The notes under the pieces are model-generated. The model had not been told where the DNA came from and ran no database searches. It saw nothing but the letters and a program-made list of their open reading frames with translations. From the NCBI GenBank assembly GCA_940337035.1, contig OW679195.1, positions 171,154,015 to 171,218,014 of the forward strand: DNA of 64,000 nt, written 5' to 3'. The translations under genes were made by a program, and so were the position numbers. Of this stretch, positions 22,990-33,059 are shown piece after piece (within the stretch, counting starts at the first letter, position 1; every line of letters starts with the position of its first letter). This DNA comes from Agriotes lineatus. Lineage: Eukaryota > Arthropoda > Insecta > Coleoptera > Elateridae.

Positions 22990-23460
22990 AAATGGATTAA
23001 CAATCTAAAATTTGTATAAAGTGTAATATTGAAAATACTTGAGAATTACTTTAGGAATATATATTATAAAGATGAGCATGGCACCGTTTGTATAGACTGC
23101 TGAAATTATAAAAAGAAAAACTCAATAAAATTCGCAGTAAATGTAATATTGAAAAAACTAATGATGATTACTATTCAAATGGAAAATTTAAAACCGGTAA
23201 AGAATAAATATGTAAAGAATGCTATACCAAGGTCTGTAAAAAATGAAAAATTGAAAAAACAATAGAAAATTATTTTGCAAGCAACAAACCGAATGATGTC
23301 CATCAAGCTACATGCAAGGAGTGCTGGAGAAAGTATTATTCAAATAATGAAAAAATATTATGCAACTGTAAACAACTAAAAGCAAGAAGATATATTGATA
23401 AACATCGTAAATTAAAATATCCTTCACTAATTCACAATAATAAAAAATTTGGATATTAGA
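22990..23460 (+). pseudogene. Decayed run of cysteine-pair (zinc-ribbon-like) modules, origin unknown
   Basis: Shifting between frames, three consecutive units read as CxKCxIE(N/K)T, a Tyr-rich spacer of about 20 residues, then CxxC: CIKCNIENT..CIDC, SKCNIEKTNDDYY..CKEC, and CKKCKIEKTIENYF..CKEC. The last is followed by WRKYYSNNEK. This CxxC-(~22)-CxxC layout is common in small proteins of large dsDNA viruses, phages and Polinton-like elements. Stops and frameshifts abound. The source element is not identified, and viral origin is inference. Confidence 0.5.
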
Positions 23461-23554
23461 GAAGTACTGACTAAATGTTTTCATATAGCCTATAAATGGA
23501 AGCTCAAATCAGAAGCTTGAAAAGTAAAAAAGATATTTAAAAGCTCTTCAGAAT

Positions 23555-24405
23555 AGCGTTGCCGCGAGACGAGACGAGATTTACCCATTCTCGATCTCGA
23601 TCTTATTCTTGAAAATTCATTCACGGTTTCGAACTCGACAATTTCTATTCTCGAATTTTAAATATGTGCTGTGCGTACTGCATTGTGGCTGCGGTTATTT
23701 TAGGGAAACCCTTGTGGAAGTTTTATTAAAAATTAAAATAGAGCCGTATATCTGTTCTATTTGAATAATAGACTTGTCTGTCCGTCCGTCCGGGACGCTG
23801 TTTTAGCAGCCAAACCGTAAGAGATAGAGAAAAAAGTTATTAAAGTTATATGTTTGGAATGGTCATGTCAGGTCAGGAACCGAATTTCAGTCACGTGACA
23901 CTTCCGGTTTTCGAGAAATCACGTGATTTCCGTCCGTCCGGGACGCTGGTCCGTCCGGGACGGTCTTTTTTGTTTTATTAAATGAGACATTTGTCTCACT
24001 GGACTGCTAGTCTGTTCTATTTGATTATTATGCGGGTTTTAAAAATAATATTGAAAAACTGTGGAAATCGAGAATTTTATTAATCGCGTTTGGAATATTC
24101 GAGAAGTTATTAAATTCCGCTCGTCTCGAATATTCGAGATCGAAAAATGACAATCTTGATCTCGAATTTCGAGACGAAATCGAGAATTATCTCGTTTCGG
24201 TGGCATCGCTATTACTAGGCCAATTCTGCTAAGTTTTTAAAAATACTCTTGAAAAACTGTCGCGATCGAGAATTTTGCGAATCTCGTCTCGAATATTCGA
24301 GAATTTGTTTAATATCGTCTCGAAAATTTGAGATCGAGAAATGCCATTCTCTATCTCGAATACGAGACAAGATCGTGAATTATCTCTTCTCAGCAGCATC
24401 ACTAG
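23555..24405. repeat. TCTCGA-rich inverted-end repeat (possible hAT-type MITE) with duplicated right end
   Basis: The left end TAGCGTTGCCGCGAGACGAG resembles the complement of the right end (CTCGTTTCGGTGGCATCGCTA). The body is full of TCTCGAATATTCGAGA-type palindromes. The right part occurs twice in tandem (24,030-24,215 and 24,235-24,405), both starting near TTGAAAAACTGT..CGAG and ending in CATC(G/A)CTA. No 8-bp duplication was found at either right end. Module copy 1 is inserted inside. Confidence 0.55.
23771..24010 (+). mobile_element. Short mobile module, copy 1, with 20-bp flanking duplication
   Basis: It begins GACTTGTCTGTCCGTCCG, contains CAGCCAAACCGTAAGAGATA and TCACGTGACACTTCCGGTTT, and ends with hairpin TGAGACATTTGTCTCA followed by CTGGACTGCTAG. 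It is flanked by TCTGTTCTATTTGAATAATA (23,751-23,770) and TCTGTTCTATTTGATTATTA (24,011-24,030), an 18/20 match. Related copies lie at 38,564-38,920 and 39,242-39,497. It encodes nothing. The CTAG end and hairpin suggest a Helitron; the 20-bp duplication argues against one and favours target-primed retrotransposition. Confidence 0.75.
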
Positions 24406-24569
24406 TCCATTTGTTGAAAACCCCTAGCCACACAAATATTTAACAACCGCTAAATAAAGGGTGTTTCAATCAGAGCGCAAGATTTGAATTACGCGCCATG
24501 TTTGGCAGTCATAATGTCACATGATTATGACGTGACAGATCGAAAGTTGACAGATGGGAGTTAGTAACC

Positions 24570-24652
24570 ATGGAGCATTACACAGTAGAACAACGCGTCC
24601 TGATTGTCAAAAATTATTATCAAAATGGTGAAAGTTTAATTGCCACCATTAT
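24570..24652 (+). pseudogene. Mariner-type transposase, N-terminal remnant
   Basis: From the ATG at 24,570 the product begins MEHYTVEQRVLIVKNYYQNG, then ESLIATI, matching the start of the first helix-turn-helix of insect mariner-like transposases. The frame ends at the internal deletion and is out of phase with the C-terminal part. Confidence 0.85.
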
Positions 24653-24658
24653 CGTGCT

Positions 24659-25057
24659 ATGATAACACAGTTTCTTGTGCCTCATTTGGAAGCTATTGAT
24701 CTTGACGACATGTGGTTTCAGCAGGACGGTGCCACATGTCATACCGCCCGTGAAACATTGACGATCTTGCACGAGTTTGCTCCTGGTCGTGTCATTTCCC
24801 GATTTGGTGACCAGAATTGGCCTCCACGCTCTAGCGATTTAACGCCTTTAGACTTCTGGCTGTGGGGTTATCTGAAGTCCCAGGTTTATGCCAATAAGCC
24901 TGCAACCTTCGAAGCATTGAAAGCCGAAATTAGACGCTGTATCAATGAAATACCACCACATGTATTCAATAACGTTATTGAAAATTTCGTCAAAAGGGTA
25001 CGCATATGCCAGCAAAGCCGTAGCGGCCATTTACAAGATATTTTGTTTCATACATAA
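24659..25057 (+). pseudogene. Mariner-type transposase, C-terminal catalytic remnant (D41D)
   Basis: The frame carries WFQQDGATCHTARETL, with the second catalytic Asp, and WPPRSSDLTPLDFWLWGYLK, with the third. There are 41 residues between the two Asp residues, so the spacing fits the DD41D (rosa-like) mariner group. The first catalytic Asp and the linker are lost in the deletion. The C-terminal tail is intact to a stop at 25,055-25,057. The minus frame at 24,848-25,030 is a shadow. Confidence 0.88.
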
Positions 25058-25164
25058 TTCCCAAATGTATATTTTCTAAATCAATAAATATTTCAATACT
25101 TTGCTACAGAAAACCATGTTTTATTGAACACTGAAATCTTGCTCTCTTATTGAAACACCCTTTA

Positions 25165-25556
25165 TATATTTCGACAGCTAAGCTGTCATCTTCGTAGCCT
25201 TGAAGAGAGTGACTAAACCCAACAAAGTTGGCCAAAGATACACTCTTCACAAAATCACCACAGTGAAAGTCAGCACTACCGTAAAAAGGTAAAGGCTCAA
25301 GGTAATTTCAATTCCCCCAACCTCCTCTTCAGCCAAGAACGGGAGTTATAGAATGGGCGAGAAATAGGAGGGATGGATAATGGACGAAAGGCCAGGAAAG
25401 GTGGAGAAGTACTGCCCCGGCATGTGCCTCAGAGAAGGTACTCTGTTGACTCATGAAATCCACCTAAAAACCTGAATCGGAAATCGAACCTACGACCTCT
25501 TGAATGCTAAGTAGGTGTGGTAATCGCTAAATTACAGAGCTCGGCAACACTTGATT
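25165..25556 (-). repeat. tRNA-derived SINE, nearly full length
   Basis: The minus-strand head has GCCGAGCTCTG, TTTAGCGATTACCACACC, TTCAAGAGGTCGTAGG and a B-box TTCGATTTCC, typical of a tRNA-derived SINE promoter. A roughly 300-bp body follows, then a tail containing GAAGATGACAGCTTAGCTGT and CGAAATATA. It lies directly beside the mariner element. A piece of its tail recurs in the other orientation at 26,140-26,215. Confidence 0.8.
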
Positions 25557-26139
25557 ACATTATAACGCTATGTATACTAGCTGACCCGGAAAGCGTGACC
25601 TATGCGATCAGTCAGATATTAACTTCAACAGAGCGTAAAGATCAGAGTGGGGGAAGGGACCTCCGTCTTTGTTCAAAATGTTATTATTTTGATTCTTCAA
25701 AATGGCCAAACTTTCAAAAGAATTTAGTTGCTTTGTTGAAGTTAACATCTTTACAATTTTTAAGTCAGCTTCCGTAATACTATGACTCGTTTCTTAAATA
25801 TGTTGGGCAATACTAGATTTTTCGAATCTGTTGAATCTAAAATGAGCTATATGCGCTTTAAAACTAGTACTAAAATTACACGTTTACCCAGTATATTTAG
25901 AATCACAATAGGAAGATTTAATTCCGTAAATTCCAGATTTCCCTAAAGTCCTCAGTTTGTCTTTTGAATTCCCCAATAAATGTTGAATATTGTTGTTTGA
26001 TCCATAACTATAACAACTTCATGGCTTGAATCTGTACAAATGTTCTCTAGGCCCTTTGTAGCTGGGTGAAACGGAATTTTCATGTTACGCTCTTTTGAAG
26101 TTGACACCTGATTGGTCGCGTAGGACACGCTCTCAGGGT
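25557..26139. other. No gene seen
   Basis: The 86-codon frame at 25,517-25,777 straddles the SINE head and has no recognisable domain. The rest is unclassified. Confidence 0.4.
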
Positions 26140-26215
26140 TAGATAGTATAGATAGCGTTAGTCACTCTCTTCCAGGCTACTGATGATGACAGCTTAACTA
26201 TCGAAATACGTATTT
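26140..26215 (+). repeat. Retroelement tail shared with the SINE at 25.2 kb
   Basis: TTAGTCACTCTCTTCCAGGC, then TACTGATGATGACAGCTTAA and CTATCGAAATACG, mirror the SINE tail (GATGACAGCTTAGCTGTCGAAAT). 'Gat-GAC-AG..CTGTCGAAA' tails are common at ends of Penelope-like and related elements, so the SINE may have captured a LINE/PLE tail. That last point is inference. Confidence 0.55.
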
Positions 26216-26263
26216 AGCTGTTGTTAACTATTTGTGGGGTTCGGGGTGTAAACGAGTTGTGTC

Positions 26264-27101
26264 TAGGGTTTCCAGTCCCGGGATTTTACCACAAAAACCG
26301 AGTCCCGGGACCACAGCCAGAACAGGTGAAGTCCCGGGACCATGTCAACATGCGTGCGTATACTCGATATCAGAGAATTAGGACGGGTATTCACCGGCGT
26401 CTGGAGTATTGCTCATGCCTCTTGCACATCTGCATTATTTGCGTTTTGCGTAATCAGGAGAGGTATTATTTTCGGTAGGTTAGAATTAAACCTGTGTGTT
26501 GTGTCAGCCACATTTGCATATATTCTTCAATTTATGTATTTGTCTGTTTTTTTTGTTGGATTTAAATATGTGCGAAGAAGCTGAATAATTTATATTTTTG
26601 GGTTTTAAGTGTGGTCGTTATTTGTCTGCTAAAGCGTTACAATTAGAATGAATTCCGATTCGCAAACTACATTCATTCTACATTAAAAAAAATAACGATT
26701 TGATGTCAATATGGCAACAATTTTATATATTGAAGATGAAACAATTGGCGAAATGTAAATTTGGTTCCTACAAAATTATCATAATCAGAGGCAGCTTGCC
26801 GAAAGGATTACACAAGCACTTTGCAGTTCAAACAAAAGCAAAAGATGAAGAGCGACATACATTTTTAGTACCAGAAGAAAGCAATGAATTTGTAGACGAG
26901 CCCCAACGCAAATTATCAGCACAGAAATACTTTATTTAACTTAAAACACTAGTTTTTCTTTGGAAATTGCATTCGGAAATTTCACCTGAACACTATTTCC
27001 CTTTCGGGACCATTTTCTGGATTTTCAGGACTAGTCCCGGGACTTGAAATTTAGCTCATAAGTCCCGAAAACACTTTTGGTCCCGGGACTTGGAAACCCC
27101 A
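26264..27101. mobile_element. Non-autonomous hAT with GTCCCGGGAC repeats and perfect 8-bp TSD
   Basis: The ends TAGGGTTTCCAGTCCCGGGA and the complement of TCCCGGGACTTGGAAACCCCA form the inverted repeats. A perfect GTTGTGTC duplication sits at 26,256-26,263 and 27,102-27,109. Several GTCCCGGGAC palindromes cluster in the first 80 and last 110 bp, as expected for subterminal transposase-binding sites. An inner frame (26,700-26,939) contains HFAVQTKAKDEERHTFLVPE but matches nothing I recognise. Confidence 0.88.
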
Positions 27102-27109
27102 GTTGTGTC

Positions 27110-27860
27110 TGATTCAAACCACAGGCTCCAGCAGTGTTCTATTAAAAGTAGATATGAACTACATGATTTTGTGAAAAGATTTAAAGTAAAAGGAATTTCA
27201 AAATCGTCTAAAAAACTGAAAGATTTTATAAATAGACAAATCAATCAAGGGAGAACTTAAAAATAAAATCGAGAAATTAAAGAATTTAAACGAGTTAGCA
27301 GTAGACGATGATTTAATTTTTCAACCTAGACCCAGACGAGAAGGAATTGAAAACAAAACAAAACATTTAAAAGAATTGCACCAATATGACGATGAAGATG
27401 AACCAGAAGTAAAAGTTGTTCGAGTGAAAGGAGCTTGGAATGACATGTTGGTTGATTATAGATTCTATTCTGATGTAAACTAATTGAACCATATCTAAAA
27501 GATAAAATTGAAACTGGATTTAGAATACATAAAGCAGTAACAATTAAAATAGGTAGTTGCTCTAGTTTAATGTGTGCATCTGGATACAGCTGGAAATGTG
27601 GTTGGACTACGTAAAGACCATCTTGCTAGTAGACTAGAAATGATTTCATCAGTGCATACAATCAGTAGTAGAATAAGATACATAAATAGTGACATCGTGG
27701 CTAGATTTAAAAATGTTAATGTTAGGAACAGAAAATATAGATTTTATAAGGTCTTGCGTGTTAATTTACAATCAAGCAAACATACTCATCTTAGAGGTAG
27801 AACCTATATTGAACTACTACAATATTATAAAAATACAAAATGTTTAATGTAAAGAATGTA
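27110..27860 (+). pseudogene. Unrecognised coding relic, possibly viral or Polinton-like
   Basis: Broken plus-strand frames give KSRYELHDFVKRFKVKGISK (resembling a SAP-type helix-turn-helix), then NELAVDDDLIFQPRPRREGI, then VKVVRVKGAWNDMLVDYRFY, and IEPYLKDKIETGF in a shifted frame. The 92-codon frame at 27,574-27,852 adds SSRIRYINSDIVARFKNVNV and GRTYIELLQYY. Composition is clearly protein-like rather than random. I do not recognise the family. The hAT at 26.3-27.1 kb inserted just upstream of or within it. A link to the cysteine-pair relic at 23 kb is speculative. Confidence 0.4.
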
Positions 27861-27959
27861 GAAATAATGGGGAAGTATGGAGAACAAACCAAAAATAGAA
27901 ATCTAATACAAATGATTCAATTCCGTATATGAAATGACCATATAATAAGCATTGGATTT

Positions 27960-28940
27960 TAAAAAAATTAAATGGAGGATAGATTATTCATACATAACAT
28001 AACAGCATGAAAAGAGGTGCAAACAGAAGTAAAAGGGGCCTGGGTTAATGCAGAAGCCGAACTAGGAACGGATCATAGAATAGTAATGACAAAAATTGAA
28101 TAAGATAAACCAGATGTAGGAGAAAGCAAAACATATAAGAATCAAAATAGATAAATTAAAATATCAAAGTGTGAAAGAAGTTTTCTAATCAAATGTAGAT
28201 AAATATTTGTAAAAATTACTGAATAAATTGCATCGGACCACTAGACAACGAGCAATGGAAGATATTGAAAAACACTATATAATAAATAAAGCGAAGCATA
28301 ATTGGAAAGAAAAAATCAGCAAGGAAAGAACAGAAAGAAAAGAAGACTAAATAGATACATAGAAGCTAGGAACCAAGCAAAGGCTGAAGTAAAAGACGAT
28401 TGGAAGAAAAGTTGGATAGAGTTTGGAGAGGAAGTAGAGGTAACATTTAAAAGCAATAATAGGAACATTATGAGCCATTCTAAAACTTTTACGGGAAAAG
28501 AACAGTAAGAAAATGTCAAATATAATAGGTGAGCGTATTAATATCAGATTTGCATGGGATGCTAAGGTCATGGAAAAACATTTGCAAACGGAAATTTTCA
28601 AAATCAAGGACAGACAAATTAGAGGAAGAACAAACCAAAGAAAGAGAAGTTCAGGATTATGAACTAACAGCGGTAGAGGTCCAGGAATCAGAAGCGAAGA
28701 TAAGAATAGGCAAAGCGGGAGACCCTGACTTCATAACACCAGAAATGGTAAAGCATGGAGGAGAATCGATGATAACGTAGATTCATAAAGTATGCAATGA
28801 AGTATGGAAAATAAATAAGATACAGAAAGAATAAGAAACATGGGCAATACTCGTAATACATAGGGAAGGTTATCCTAAGACCGCAGTGATTATAGAGGAA
28901 TAACACTGTCCTCAGTAATGCTCTAGAAATAGTTTGCAAC
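27960..28940 (+). pseudogene. LINE endonuclease-RT relic
   Basis: In order on the plus strand: GAWVNAEAELGTDHRIVMTK, the SDH-type end of an APE endonuclease; a Lys/Glu-rich linker (frames 28,302-28,508 and 28,529-28,780) with LTAVEVQESEAKIRIGKAGD; then PDFITPEMVKHGGESM, matching 'KAxGPDxIxxEMLK..G' before the RT. After that, frame-broken ETWAILVIHREG resembles 'W..A.I.PI.KKG'. At least five stops interrupt it. The region upstream of 27.9 kb may belong to a different element. Confidence 0.65.
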
Positions 28941-29465
28941 CTTCTGTTATGTTTACTGCTGAATTATCGTAAGATAATTATTTGCAAGATTTGTATTAGT
29001 AAAATGGTTAAAATAGATTACCATTCAACAACTAAGTGAAAAGAAAAGCAACTAAATTGCTCCCGATTTTTGCTTCTGAGAGATATATGGCTTTTAACAG
29101 ATGGATATATATAATTTCAGCCCAATGCAAAATTGCATAACAAAGCTATCGGATGATAATTGATAACGTCACTAGGATCACCACTCTTCGGAATTGGACA
29201 TATTTTGGGGATTTGCTTGTAACAGCTTTGTATTAATTTTATGTGTTTCACGTATAAAATATATATTCTTTATTTTATTATTTAGTATTTTTAAAAAGGG
29301 GCACCGCCACAACCTCACACTCAGGACCCACAGAAGGTAAAATCCACCTCTGACTGTTACAAATAAGTATGTTTCATGGATAGAGTGGACTGTATTTTGA
29401 CGATAAATAAAACACATGTAATAGTTGTAAAGTATAGGATGTAATAAATAACTTTGAATAACTGT
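28941..29465. other. No gene seen
   Basis: AT-rich. The minus frame 29,178-29,417 has no recognisable domain. Confidence 0.4.
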
Positions 29466-30320
29466 TTACCACGACCACCCTCTGAACGCTGAATTGACAA
29501 CGCGCACCACACCATCATCACCAGGTTGAGTTTCGATGATCCTTCTTAACCGCCAATTGCAGAGTGGTAGGTCGTCCTTGATGGTCCCCAAGTTACCCTC
29601 ACTGATAGCGCCACTAACATTGGTTTTGTTATTTCTTGAGCTCCCGTTTCCCAATCAACCAGTGAGCAGGTGTTAATGGTTTAAAATCATTTGGATCAAA
29701 TGACAAAGGATTCAAGAGACGGGAATTCAATATTGCATTGATTTGAACGATTGCGATATTAAATTCCTCATATGTTAATCTTGTGTCTTTCAAAACTCTA
29801 CTTTTTGCACTTTTTACTGCAGACTCCCATACATTTCCAAAATGTGGTGAACTTGGTGCAATAAAATGCTATACAATTCTATAATTTACACGTTTTACAA
29901 TTTTGGTGACAGTTTTTTTGTTAAACTACTTTTTGTACCAACAAAATTAGTAGCATTACCTGAATAGATATGACCTGGTTTACTTTGTCTAGAAGCAAAT
30001 CGTCGTAAAACGGCAATAAATGATTTCGTGGTCAGGTGTGTGACAACCTTACTTGCGAAACAAATAAAAATACAAATATATACTTTCATAAATTTACAAC
30101 CGCGTCGGTCGATCATTCAATATAAATGGCCCTGCGTAATCTGTACCCGTAATGAGAAATGGATTCGTGATTTTCAGGTGATTGGCCATAATGGATTTCA
30201 TTGGTTTCGGTTTAAACTTAAAGCAAGTTATACGTTTACATGTAGCATCCTTTGCAATGGTCATTGATGTACTGTAGCTGCGAGTGCGGACGTTCACACC
30301 AGTGTTGGCAATATATTTCT
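29466..30320 (-). pseudogene. BEL/Pao retrotransposon integrase and pol C-terminus
   Basis: Minus-strand fragments run in the proper order: TGTDYAGPFILNDR (integrase, first catalytic Asp in 'DYAGP'); KVYICIFICFASKVVTHLTT and SFIAVLRRFASRQSKPGHIY, then NATNFVGTKS (second Asp of 'SDNGTNFVG' replaced); APSSPHFGNVWESAVKSAKS; NSRLLNPLSFDPNDFKPLTP with AHWLIGK; and finally LCNWRLRRIIETQPGDDGVV. These are the signature blocks of Pao-type integrases. Frameshifts and stops break it, and the RT and LTRs are not present nearby. Confidence 0.88.
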
Positions 30321-30679
30321 ACAAAGTAGTAAATTAAATTTAAGTTCATATGTATAATAATTACAGAGTGTTCTTTTAAATGCTTGTATATTTAACTTTA
30401 GAATTGTTGAAGTCATCTCGTGCATTACATCACATGACTGGACACATAACCTTATATTTAATTCAATATTTGCTTCAATTAATACACAAAGTATAGGTAA
30501 TTGAAAGTCTTATTATAACAAGTATCTGAACGTCAAAAATTTTCTGGTTGCTATTGCTGGTAAAACAGGTTACAAGAAGCAGTTACGTATTATTACAATT
30601 AAAAATGTGTGTGTGTGTGTACATAGAATACGCTACGACTTGCAGAAACAACGATCACAGTTAACTAGATCACAAATTC
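30321..30679. other. No gene; short (GT)n tract
   Basis: Only a GTGTGTGTGTGTGT run at about 30,606-30,620 stands out. Confidence 0.6.
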
Positions 30680-32035
30680 AATGAATTCCTCGTCAGCGGT
30701 GTTGTCACATCCCCGCTCCAGTGGTTTCGCTTTCTTCGCCACTTCTCTCCATTATTTTCTGTCCTTAACTCTGGTTTTCCAGTTCTGTATTCCCTCTTAA
30801 TTAGGTCTTCTATTACCTTAGCCCAGCATCTTATCTTCGGTCTTTCTTGTATCTTTCCACTGTTGGTTTCCAGTGTGTTATAGCTTTTATCATTCTACTA
30901 TCCTTGGTCCTCATTATGTGGCCTAAGCATCGCAGTCGTTGTGGTTTCATTATCTTAACAATATCGTTTCCTTGCACTTCTTACTATTCATAGTTTATTT
31001 TGAGTCTCTACTCGTCTTTATCGATCTTCTTGGGCCCTAATATTATTCTCATTCTGTTCCGTTCTTATCTTCTTAATTGTTCATCCTCTGCTTTTTATAG
31101 TGCATCTTTGTAGTGACTCTGCTGCATATGTTACTACCGGTCTTATCATATCTTGTAAATTATCAATTGTGTCCGCTCACTTATTTTCTTATCTTTTATT
31201 AGCTTCTTGTTACTGCAGTATGCTGTTTTCCACTTGTATTCTGCTTTTTATTTTCCTGCTCCTTTCATTACTATTATTTATTTGCATGCCGAGGTATTTG
31301 ATGTCTGCGTTTCCTAGAAGGTGTAATTCATCTTTTTTAGGTTCAGGGTGCTACTTACTATTCTTCAATATCATCGCATGTCGTATTTTGTTTTTTCCTC
31401 ATTTATTTTAAGTCCTCTCTTACATGCTTCTTTTTGTATTAATTTAAATGTATCTGTACATTTCCATCTGCCCTTTGCAATTATAGCCAGATCATCAGCA
31501 TAGGCAATTTATTAGCACTTCCTTACAATTTAAAGTTCTCATTTAATTTCGTTATTATTTTCTTCAGGGCGATATTAAATAATGATTCTGATAGGGCATT
31601 TCCTTGCCGTACTCCTAAGTTGACTTGGAAACTGTCCGTTGTTCTTTCTGAAATGTTTGCCATTGCTGCTGAACCCTCCAATGTCATTTGTGTATTGAAG
31701 TGTAATGCATTAGTAGTAGTATATTTAAATCTCTGATACCTTGAATTAGGCTCTTCCTGTTAATTTTATCGAATGCTTGTTTGTAGTCAATAAATGCATC
31801 TCTGTGTCGTATTTATAGCATTTTTCAATTATCTGGTTGATTACGAGAATTGCATCTATTGTTGGCCTTCCTGGTCTGACCCGTTGAGTGAAATGGTGAA
31901 CCCACATTGATAATCTTCAAGTACCGTTTCAGTACATTTTACTAGCTGTCGTTGGATGCGTGTAATTTCCATGCTCCTTCTTTGATCATTCTCTTATATA
32001 TTCTATTCTTACCAAATGCTTTGTTCCTTTTTATG
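30680..32035 (-). pseudogene. LINE ORF2 relic: RT and C-terminal tail
   Basis: The minus strand, in shifted frames, reads LEDYQCGF near 31.9 kb, then ATIDAILVIN-like and DYKQAFDKINRKSLIQ (RT motif A with catalytic Asp), AYADDLAIIAKG at about 31.48-31.51 kb (RT motif C), and near 30.9 kb RLRCLGHIMRTKDSRMIKAI followed by THWKPT. The order and spacing fit a long, frame-broken RT domain with its tail. It resembles the tail piece at 6 kb. The plus-strand 103-codon frame at 31,100-31,411 is an antisense shadow. Confidence 0.8.
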
Positions 32036-32039
32036 ACAC

Positions 32040-32737
32040 CCCTCGTCTAAAAGACGAAAAAATCGCCTTTCGAGATTTCTTCAGCTCTTCACGTTTCAGG
32101 GTCCCTAGATGACGAAAAACATGTTTTCTCAATTTCGTCTGTCTGTCTGTCTCTCTGTCTGTTGGCGGTATAACTCAAAAGCTATTTGTCGGAGGAAGAC
32201 AATATTTTGCATACACATTATATATCTACCTGGCATGGAACCCAGAAAATTTCAGACAAATATATAAAGGGTGAGCACCTTAAAATAATAAAATTTTGTT
32301 TATTTTTTATTTAACTTCGCATTAAATACAAGTAATAATTTGTACATAGTGCAGGCTTTATTCTTACCAAAAATGGGCCCCAATAGATACCGAGTAAATG
32401 TTGTACGATACAAAAAGGTGCAACAAATTAGTGCGTTACTCAATACAGCTGCAACGCAGCAATTTCTAAGCGTCGGCGTCGGTGCTACGTAGGTCAAGTA
32501 GAACTAGCCCATTCCCTTGCAATATCCCACAAAACGTTGAGACTGCATACGCAGTCCGCCTGCCCTTCGAATTCGACCACCGGTGACGTTTTTTTAAATT
32601 TGAAAATTTCTTTAATTTATTATAAACGTGAAGATATTTTTACTCCTAACTTAATTTTATTTTTAACATTATCTTGTGTCACAATATCGACGAGGGAAGT
32701 TCTGGGTAAAGTCTTTTACAGATTTTTCTCTAAAGCA
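32040..32737 (+). repeat. ACTTCC-family repeat, copy C1
   Basis: It aligns with 33,060-33,541 and with the split copy at 59.4/61.3-61.9 kb. Shared blocks: GAGATTTCTTCA..TTCACG, CCTAGATGACGAAAAACA, a GTCT microsatellite, GGCGGTATAACTCAAAAGCT, GGAGGAAGACAATATTTTGC, and near the end ACAATATCGACGAGGGAAGT and TCTGGGTAAA. The 5' ACTTCC end is lost here. A tRNA B-box-like TTCGAATTCGACC lies at about 32,567. Confidence 0.8.
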
Positions 32738-33059
32738 CTTGTGTGAATTATTCATGAATGGTCTTTTCAAATTTATTTTATCTCTTTGCTGTATTTTGCA
32801 TCGCTTATATTGTTCTTCATTCCGTTAACTTTTATGCTGCTTATAATTTTTTTATTTATGATATTTATACTTATTTTTCATGTTGTTAATTCTTACTTCG
32901 GGCCTCAATTTTATCATTGCTTTATCTATTCATTTAAGTGTACTGCTTTTTTTTAAATATTTTTCTGTATCTTCTTCTCTTTCCGTTCTTAGCCACTTTA
33001 ATGTCTTCTCTATCTTTTGTTTTGTTAATACCTCTCATTTTTAGTAAACCAATCTGTTT

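Larger units (their letters stand above)
24457..25162 (+). mobile_element. Internally deleted mariner/Tc1-type element (DD41D group)
   Basis: The ends AAGGGTGTTTCAATCAGAG and its near-complement (CTCTTATTGAAACACCCTT) are flanked by TA on both sides (24,455-24,456 and 25,163-25,164). The first and last parts of the transposase gene remain with the middle deleted, giving about 706 bp. This is a classical deletion derivative that could be moved only by a transposase supplied in trans. Confidence 0.9.

Noticed and set aside
23771..24010. Firm Helitron assignment for the small module
   Set aside because: The 3' hairpin and CTAG fit, but the flanking 20-bp duplication and lack of a 5' TC terminus do not.
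31100..31411. 103-codon plus-strand frame, hydrophobic
   Set aside because: Antisense of the minus-strand LINE reverse transcriptase relic.
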